From NCBI GenBank assembly GCA_900318855.1, contig ONMG01000288.1, forward strand, positions 1-9,821: 9,821 bases of DNA, written 5' to 3'. The position numbers were made by a program, and so were the translations under genes. The DNA is from an uncultured Prevotella sp. (GTDB lineage: Bacteria > Bacteroidota > Bacteroidia > Bacteroidales > Bacteroidaceae). Positions 5,883-9,821 of this stretch are shown here, piece by piece; position 1 is the first letter of the stretch, and every line of letters begins with the position of its first letter. Under the pieces are notes generated by a model that saw nothing but the letters and a program-made list of their open reading frames with translations, did no database searches and had not been told where the DNA came from.

Positions 5883-8107
5883 AGAGTGAGACGGATGTCA
5901 CGGCTGTCGGCTGCCAGTTCGACATTGTGAATATCACGGTCAACTTTCCATGAGGCTGTCGCCTCATCATAATAGCTCAATTCCCTTGAAGTAAAATTCA
6001 GCTTCAGTCTCTGACTCTTGCCGGGGGCAAGCCGACGGGTCTTGGCAAAGGCGACGAGCTGATGACGAAGTCCCTTTAGTGGCGCATAGAGCTGTACCAC
6101 CTCCTTGCCCTCGGCTTTTCCACAGTTGGTCACCGTCAGTTCTACCTCGAAAGTATCGTCCTTTCGAATTAATTTCGGGTCAGAGTAGACAAAGCGAGTG
6201 TAGCTCAAGCCATACCCGAACGGATAAGCCACAGGCTTGTCAAAGGTATCGAAATAGCGATAGCCCACATAGATACCCTCCTCGTAATTCACATAGTGCA
6301 CATTTTTGATAGCTGGCTGGCGCGGTATCTTCGTATAGTTGCCAATGGCTTTCGGGCCGTGATAGTCATAGGGGAAGTTGTCATGCGTGTTGCAGTCGGC
6401 ATATTGCAGACACCAGGTCAAGGGCAGACGGCCCGAAGGCGACACCCGTCCCGTGAGGATATCAGCAACCGCATCACCTCCCTGCTGTCCGGGAAGCCAC
6501 GCGCAGAGCAGAGCGTCTGCATCGTTCCGCCAGGAAGCTGTCTCCACGACTCCGGGAACATTCAGTATCACCACCACTTTCTTCCCACGCTGATGAAAAG
6601 CAGCAGCAACCTCATGCAGCAGTCGCCTTTCATTGGGCTGGAGCAGAAAGTCGGTGTAGACATTGCGGTCGGCTCCTTCACCCGAGCTGCGCCCGATAGT
6701 TACCACGGCAGCATCGTCGGTCAGGGCACTGCGCATGATCAAGGCGGAGTCGATGCGGGGCTCCGGGATAGCAGCATACCCCAACTCGTTGTATCCCCTC
6801 CCAGCCAGTGTATCGGCGACTACAGCCCGATAGTAACGGGCAGCCTCGCTGCTCACGGAGAGCCCCGCGTGGCTGAGCCCCTCCAGCAGATTCACGGTGT
6901 GGCGTGACTTCACGTTGCCAGAGCCGGTCCCCACTGAAATAAAAATATACGAGGTAATGCCGAAGAGGCCTATGCGGTGCACAGCTGACTGGAATGGGAG
7001 CGCAACATGATTCTCCAAGAGTACGACAGCTTCGTCGGCAGCCTGGCGCGACACCGCGGCGTCGGCTTCAAGGTTCACCTTGTTCGACGCCTTATATCCT
7101 CTGCCCCGCGGTGTGCGTGCCACAAACCTGAGCATGCGCTTTGCGCAGGTGTCAAGGTCGGCTTCCTGCAATGTTCTTTTCGCTATCGCATTCCTCAGTT
7201 CCCGGCATTGCTCATCGCTTCCTGGAGCCAGCAAATCATTGCCGGCATGGATTTCGCGGGCCGCATCGCGCCAGCCTGGAGCCGCCCAGTCGCTCACCAC
7301 AATACCATCGAAGTGCAGCTCATCGCGTAGGACATCAGTGAGCAGACGACGGCTTTCCATACACTGTTCGCCGTTGACCGCATTATAGGCACTCATCACG
7401 GCCCAGGGGTGCGACTCGCGCAGGGCTATCTCAAATCCCCGCAGATAGAGTTCATGCAGCGGGCGCGGGGCCACCCTGTTGTCGACATCCTTGCGGTTAG
7501 TCTCCTGATTGTTCACCACATAATGCTTCGGACATGCTCCCACCCCATTGAGCTGCACGCCACGCACGAAGGCGGCCCCCATACGTCCGGAGAGCATAGG
7601 GTCCTCGGAGTAGTACTCAAAATTCCTTCCCCCAAGCGGGTCACGCTGAAGATTCATGCCTGGAGCAAACAACAGGTCAAGCCCATAAGCCCTGGCCTCT
7701 TTGCCAATAGTTCGTCCCACCTCCTCCATCAGAGTGGTATTCCAAGAGGCTGCCAAGGCGGTGCCGATGGGAAAACCCGTATGGTAATAGCGCTTAGGGT
7801 CACCCTCGCGCAGCGTATCGATACGGATGCCCGCAGGACCGTCGGAGAGTACAGTGGGCGGAATGCCCAATCGAGGCAGAGGCGCCGTTGTACCCGCCGC
7901 CCCGGGAACCAGCCGCTTCGTGGAGCCATAGCCTAAAAACTTCTCGTTGCCGGCACCGACTACAAGCCTTATCTTTTCCTCACGCGTCATCTGCCCCAGC
8001 ACTTGGTCTACTTTCGCGGAAGTGAGCCGGAGTCCGCTATGCTGACAACCAACGGTAATGAAAGGCAGCGCAAGCAGCGCTGCCCACAAGCAGCCTTTCC
8101 TAATCAT
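5870..8107 (-). CDS. Glycoside hydrolase family 3 enzyme (beta-glucosidase/beta-xylosidase type), exported
   Basis: This 745-residue exo-glycosidase releases terminal beta-linked sugars by a retaining mechanism. The N-terminal TIM-barrel (about 30-325) has the substrate-binding SDGPAGIR at 88-95, the KH pair near 194 and the nucleophile Asp273 in VVSDW. The second domain (about 355-565) has SSGEGADR, with Glu477 the likely acid/base. A fibronectin III-like domain follows (about 645-715). The N-terminus (MIRKGCLWAALLALPF) is a signal peptide ending in TVGC; Cys21 could be lipidated, though Thr at -3 is not ideal for a lipobox. I chose the ATG at 8107; a TTG at 8116 would add three residues. 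The gene follows the GH28 gene by 26 bp on the same strand, so both probably act on one pectic or mixed plant polysaccharide. The exact sugar specificity cannot be read from sequence. Confidence 0.93.
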   Translation of the reverse strand: MIRKGCLWAALLALPFITVGCQHSGLRLTSAKVDQVLGQMTREEKIRLVVGAGNEKFLGYGSTKRLVPGAAGTTAPLPRLGIPPTVLSDGPAGIRIDTLREGDPKRYYHTGFPIGTALAASWNTTLMEEVGRTIGKEARAYGLDLLFAPGMNLQRDPLGGRNFEYYSEDPMLSGRMGAAFVRGVQLNGVGACPKHYVVNNQETNRKDVDNRVAPRPLHELYLRGFEIALRESHPWAVMSAYNAVNGEQCMESRRLLTDVLRDELHFDGIVVSDWAAPGWRDAAREIHAGNDLLAPGSDEQCRELRNAIAKRTLQEADLDTCAKRMLRFVARTPRGRGYKASNKVNLEADAAVSRQAADEAVVLLENHVALPFQSAVHRIGLFGITSYIFISVGTGSGNVKSRHTVNLLEGLSHAGLSVSSEAARYYRAVVADTLAGRGYNELGYAAIPEPRIDSALIMRSALTDDAAVVTIGRSSGEGADRNVYTDFLLQPNERRLLHEVAAAFHQRGKKVVVILNVPGVVETASWRNDADALLCAWLPGQQGGDAVADILTGRVSPSGRLPLTWCLQYADCNTHDNFPYDYHGPKAIGNYTKIPRQPAIKNVHYVNYEEGIYVGYRYFDTFDKPVAYPFGYGLSYTRFVYSDPKLIRKDDTFEVELTVTNCGKAEGKEVVQLYAPLKGLRHQLVAFAKTRRLAPGKSQRLKLNFTSRELSYYDEATASWKVDRDIHNVELAADSRDIRLTLPLP

Positions 8108-8133
8108 CTCAGTCAACTTTTATGGATCCTCTT

Positions 8134-9630
8134 CTATTGGGCCTTCGAGGTATCGTAAACCTGTCCTGCAGTCTTGCCCACCGGATAGTTCACCCGTTCG
8201 AAATTCACGTTCGAGGCATCGTCGAGCAGGAACGCCGGACGAAAGTCGTCCTTACGCAGTTTCAGCGTGACATTGCGGAAAGTCACCCCATCGGCATGCC
8301 GCACATAGAATCCATAGCAGGGCAGTTCCCCGAACATGTCGAACTCAGGATAGCTGTTCTCCCTCTCGGGCACCGACTTGGCATTCCACAGGGGAATGTA
8401 GCGCACCCCCATGGAGGCTCCACCGGGATAGGCTATGGTAACATCGGAGATGAGCACATTGCGCACCTTATTACCGGGGATGCCGGTAATGTTGGAGGGC
8501 ACGGGATTAAGCATGGTGTCGCCAATGGGTCCCCACAAATCGTAACCGGCATCAGGCCTTTCCGACGGCACCTCACAATAGAGTCGGCGAATGGTGATGC
8601 CGTCGACGACAGCGGTTCGGTTGCCATGCCGTTTGCCCAAACGCACAAAGATGGCGTTACCCGTGTTGAAAGCATCGATATCCTCAACGAGTACATTGCG
8701 AATGATGCCGCCGTCTACGCCTTCAATAGCAATAGCCGAGCGGAAGGTGTCGGCGACCTTTATACGGGCGATGTGGATATTCTTGAAGCCTCCGAAAGAG
8801 TTTGTGCCGAACTTCACGGCTGAGGCACTCGACTCCACCCTGCAATCGTGAACATAGACGCTGTCGCAGGCATCCGCAGGATCGTCGGACTTCAGGCAGA
8901 TGCCGTCGTCGGCTGCATCAATATGACTGTTGGCTATCTCCACCCGATGGCAGTCGACCACGTCGATGCCATCATTGTTCCAGTAAGCCCGGTTGTGGAC
9001 ATCAATTCCACTGATAGTCAAATCCTCACACTTGAAGAACACCAGGCCCCAGCAAGCCGCATTCCGAAAACGGAGGCCGCTCACCCTCACTCCCTTCGAC
9101 CGGAGAATGGAAAAGAGGTTCGGACGAAAGATCTCCCGCGGACGATGAAGACGGACGGAATAGTTAGGATCCTTACGGATGCCAGTGAGGTGGAGACTGT
9201 CGATGGCCAATGCCACTTCGCGCCCACGGGCATCGATAACCCCCTCGCCGGTAATGGCAATATTGCGAGCCCCATTGGCCTCGATGAGGGCCAGACTTAA
9301 ATAGCTTGTGGGCTGAAGGCGCTCAGCACCAGTCTTCGTCACATCGACGTAATCGGCAGGATTGGTACTGCCTAAGATTTCGGCTCCACGCTCGAGTCGG
9401 AGCTCCACATTGTCCTTCATCTCGATGGTGCCGGTCACATACTGTCCGGGCTTGAGCAGCAACACTCCTCCACCCTTCTTCGATAATTGATTGACTGCAG
9501 CCTGAAAACGCTCCGTATTAAGAGTGGTGCCGTCGCCGACGAGCCTGGCCTGCTCCGAAGTCATCTTGTTGTCTGCCATCACCTGGAGTAGAGGCAGAGA
9601 GAATAGCAATAGGGATAGTAACTTTTTCAT
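8134..9630 (-). CDS. Secreted glycoside hydrolase family 28 enzyme (polygalacturonase-type)
   Basis: This 498-residue parallel beta-helix enzyme belongs to the pectinase family GH28, which hydrolyses galacturonic acid links in homogalacturonan or rhamnogalacturonan by inversion. The family catalytic segments are in order: NNDGID at 218-223 (Asp220), the ADD pair at 240-242 (Asp241, Asp242), KFGTNSFGG at 273-281 in place of the classical GHG segment, and RIK at 289-291. The replaced GHG segment suggests an exo-acting or rhamnogalacturonan-type clade, not a classical endo-polygalacturonase; this is inference. Residues 1-19 (MKKLLSLLLFSLPLLQVMA) form a signal peptide with a likely cut after Ala19. 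The ATG at 9630 is chosen for this reason; the frame is open back to 9684, but that extension adds a polar stretch before the signal. It is the first gene of a GH28-GH3 pair and ends in TAG 26 bp before the GH3 start. Confidence 0.93.
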   Translation of the reverse strand: MKKLLSLLLFSLPLLQVMADNKMTSEQARLVGDGTTLNTERFQAAVNQLSKKGGGVLLLKPGQYVTGTIEMKDNVELRLERGAEILGSTNPADYVDVTKTGAERLQPTSYLSLALIEANGARNIAITGEGVIDARGREVALAIDSLHLTGIRKDPNYSVRLHRPREIFRPNLFSILRSKGVRVSGLRFRNAACWGLVFFKCEDLTISGIDVHNRAYWNNDGIDVVDCHRVEIANSHIDAADDGICLKSDDPADACDSVYVHDCRVESSASAVKFGTNSFGGFKNIHIARIKVADTFRSAIAIEGVDGGIIRNVLVEDIDAFNTGNAIFVRLGKRHGNRTAVVDGITIRRLYCEVPSERPDAGYDLWGPIGDTMLNPVPSNITGIPGNKVRNVLISDVTIAYPGGASMGVRYIPLWNAKSVPERENSYPEFDMFGELPCYGFYVRHADGVTFRNVTLKLRKDDFRPAFLLDDASNVNFERVNYPVGKTAGQVYDTSKAQ

Positions 9631-9685
9631 GTGGTGTATTGATATGATATTCATGTCCATCATCGCGTCCTTGCATCGTGCCACG

Positions 9686-9696
9686 GTTCTAAGAAC
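9686..9696. repeat. 11-bp palindrome in the GH28 leader region
   Basis: GTTCTAAGAAC is a perfect palindrome with a single central base, lying about 35-45 bases after the predicted GH28 transcription start. It could be an operator, but a palindrome this short can occur by chance. Confidence 0.25.
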
Positions 9697-9737
9697 TCAC
9701 CAGCCGGGCAAAAGGCAGAATGGTGTCTTACAAGAGG

Positions 9738-9745
9738 CAAATTTA
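9738..9745 (-). promoter_or_regulatory. -7 element upstream of the GH28-GH3 pair
   Basis: On the minus strand this reads TAAATTTG, matching TAnnTTTG and identical to the -7 element of the AraC-type gene. No TTTG is found 19-21 nt upstream (GCTT is the best), so expression may need an activator, as is usual for polysaccharide genes in Bacteroidota. The leader would be about 100 nt. Confidence 0.4.
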
Positions 9746-9785
9746 GATAAAATTCCCGAATTATAAGCCAGTTGAGATAAAAAAC

Positions 9786-9821
9786 TTAATAGATTTCCTC
9801 CCCCATGCGCTGATAGCAAGA
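9786..9821 (-). CDS. Possible C-terminal end of another minus-strand gene
   Basis: Reading inward from the right edge on the minus strand, one frame gives SCYQRMGEEIY followed by TAA. The composition is protein-like and a T-run (TTTTTT) follows on the minus strand, but 11 residues cannot identify a family. If real, this gene lies about 155 bp upstream of the GH28 gene and could belong to the same polysaccharide locus. A second frame also stops shortly after (LAISAWGRKS and on), so the call is tentative. Confidence 0.3.
   Translation of the reverse strand, partial: SCYQRMGEEIY

Noticed and set aside
8108..8116. TTG start for the GH3 gene
   Set aside because: The ATG three codons later gives a good signal peptide and needs no rare start codon; TTG cannot be fully excluded.
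8122..8823. Open frame of 233 codons on the plus strand, antisense to the GH28 gene
   Set aside because: It lies fully inside a gene with clear catalytic motifs, has no recognisable domain, and looks like a by-product of codon composition.
9631..9684. 18-residue N-terminal extension of the GH28 protein
   Set aside because: It would place a polar stretch before an otherwise perfect signal peptide beginning MKKLL.

Overview
The window looks like chromosomal DNA from a member of the Bacteroidota, probably Prevotella or a close relative. Evidence for this is a set of promoter-like elements matching the Bacteroidota consensus (TTTG, 19-21 nt, TAnnTTTG), the absence of clear Shine-Dalgarno sites, a dipeptidyl peptidase III with the HECLGH motif known from Bacteroides, and polysaccharide-degrading enzymes. 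The genus is inferred; only the phylum-level signals are seen directly.

Layout, left to right. (1) Positions 1-243, minus strand: the N-terminal 81 residues of a BCCT-type (betaine/choline/carnitine) transporter, cut by the window edge. It has a near-perfect promoter at 333-363 and a possible leader stem-loop at 270-317. (2) Positions 364-707: gene-free spacer holding inverted repeats, a 17-bp near-perfect direct repeat and a terminator-like hairpin for the next operon. (3) Positions 708-3885, minus strand: a probable three-gene unit in the order small AraC-type regulator with an AT-hook-like tail, cytoplasmic dipeptidyl peptidase III (M49), and an AlkD-like HEAT-repeat protein whose start abuts the peptidase stop codon. 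(4) Positions 3886-4002: a compact divergent promoter region. (5) Positions 4003-5844, plus strand: a complete RecQ helicase (helicase core, zinc site, winged helix, HRDC). (6) Positions 5845-8133: a GC-rich hairpin at the convergent recQ/GH3 junction, then a GH3 glycosidase on the minus strand. (7) Positions 8134-9630, minus strand: a secreted GH28 pectinase-type enzyme, 26 bp upstream of the GH3 gene and probably cotranscribed with it. (8) Positions 9631-9821: GH28 promoter/leader and possibly the last codons of another minus-strand gene.

Functionally, the GH28-GH3 pair suggests periplasmic or surface breakdown of pectic oligosaccharides, perhaps at the end of a larger polysaccharide utilisation locus beyond the right edge (no SusC/SusD is visible here). 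DPP III would recycle cytoplasmic oligopeptides; RecQ acts in recombination and repair. The AlkD-like protein seems to lack residues expected for alkylpurine glycosylase activity, so its annotated role is uncertain. No CRISPR array, tRNA, rRNA, insertion sequence or phage gene was recognised. Most of the window is ordinary core and accessory chromosome. The more unusual points are the AraC/AT-hook regulator beside dpp3-alkD, the atypical AlkD-like protein, and the repeat-rich control region of the transporter.
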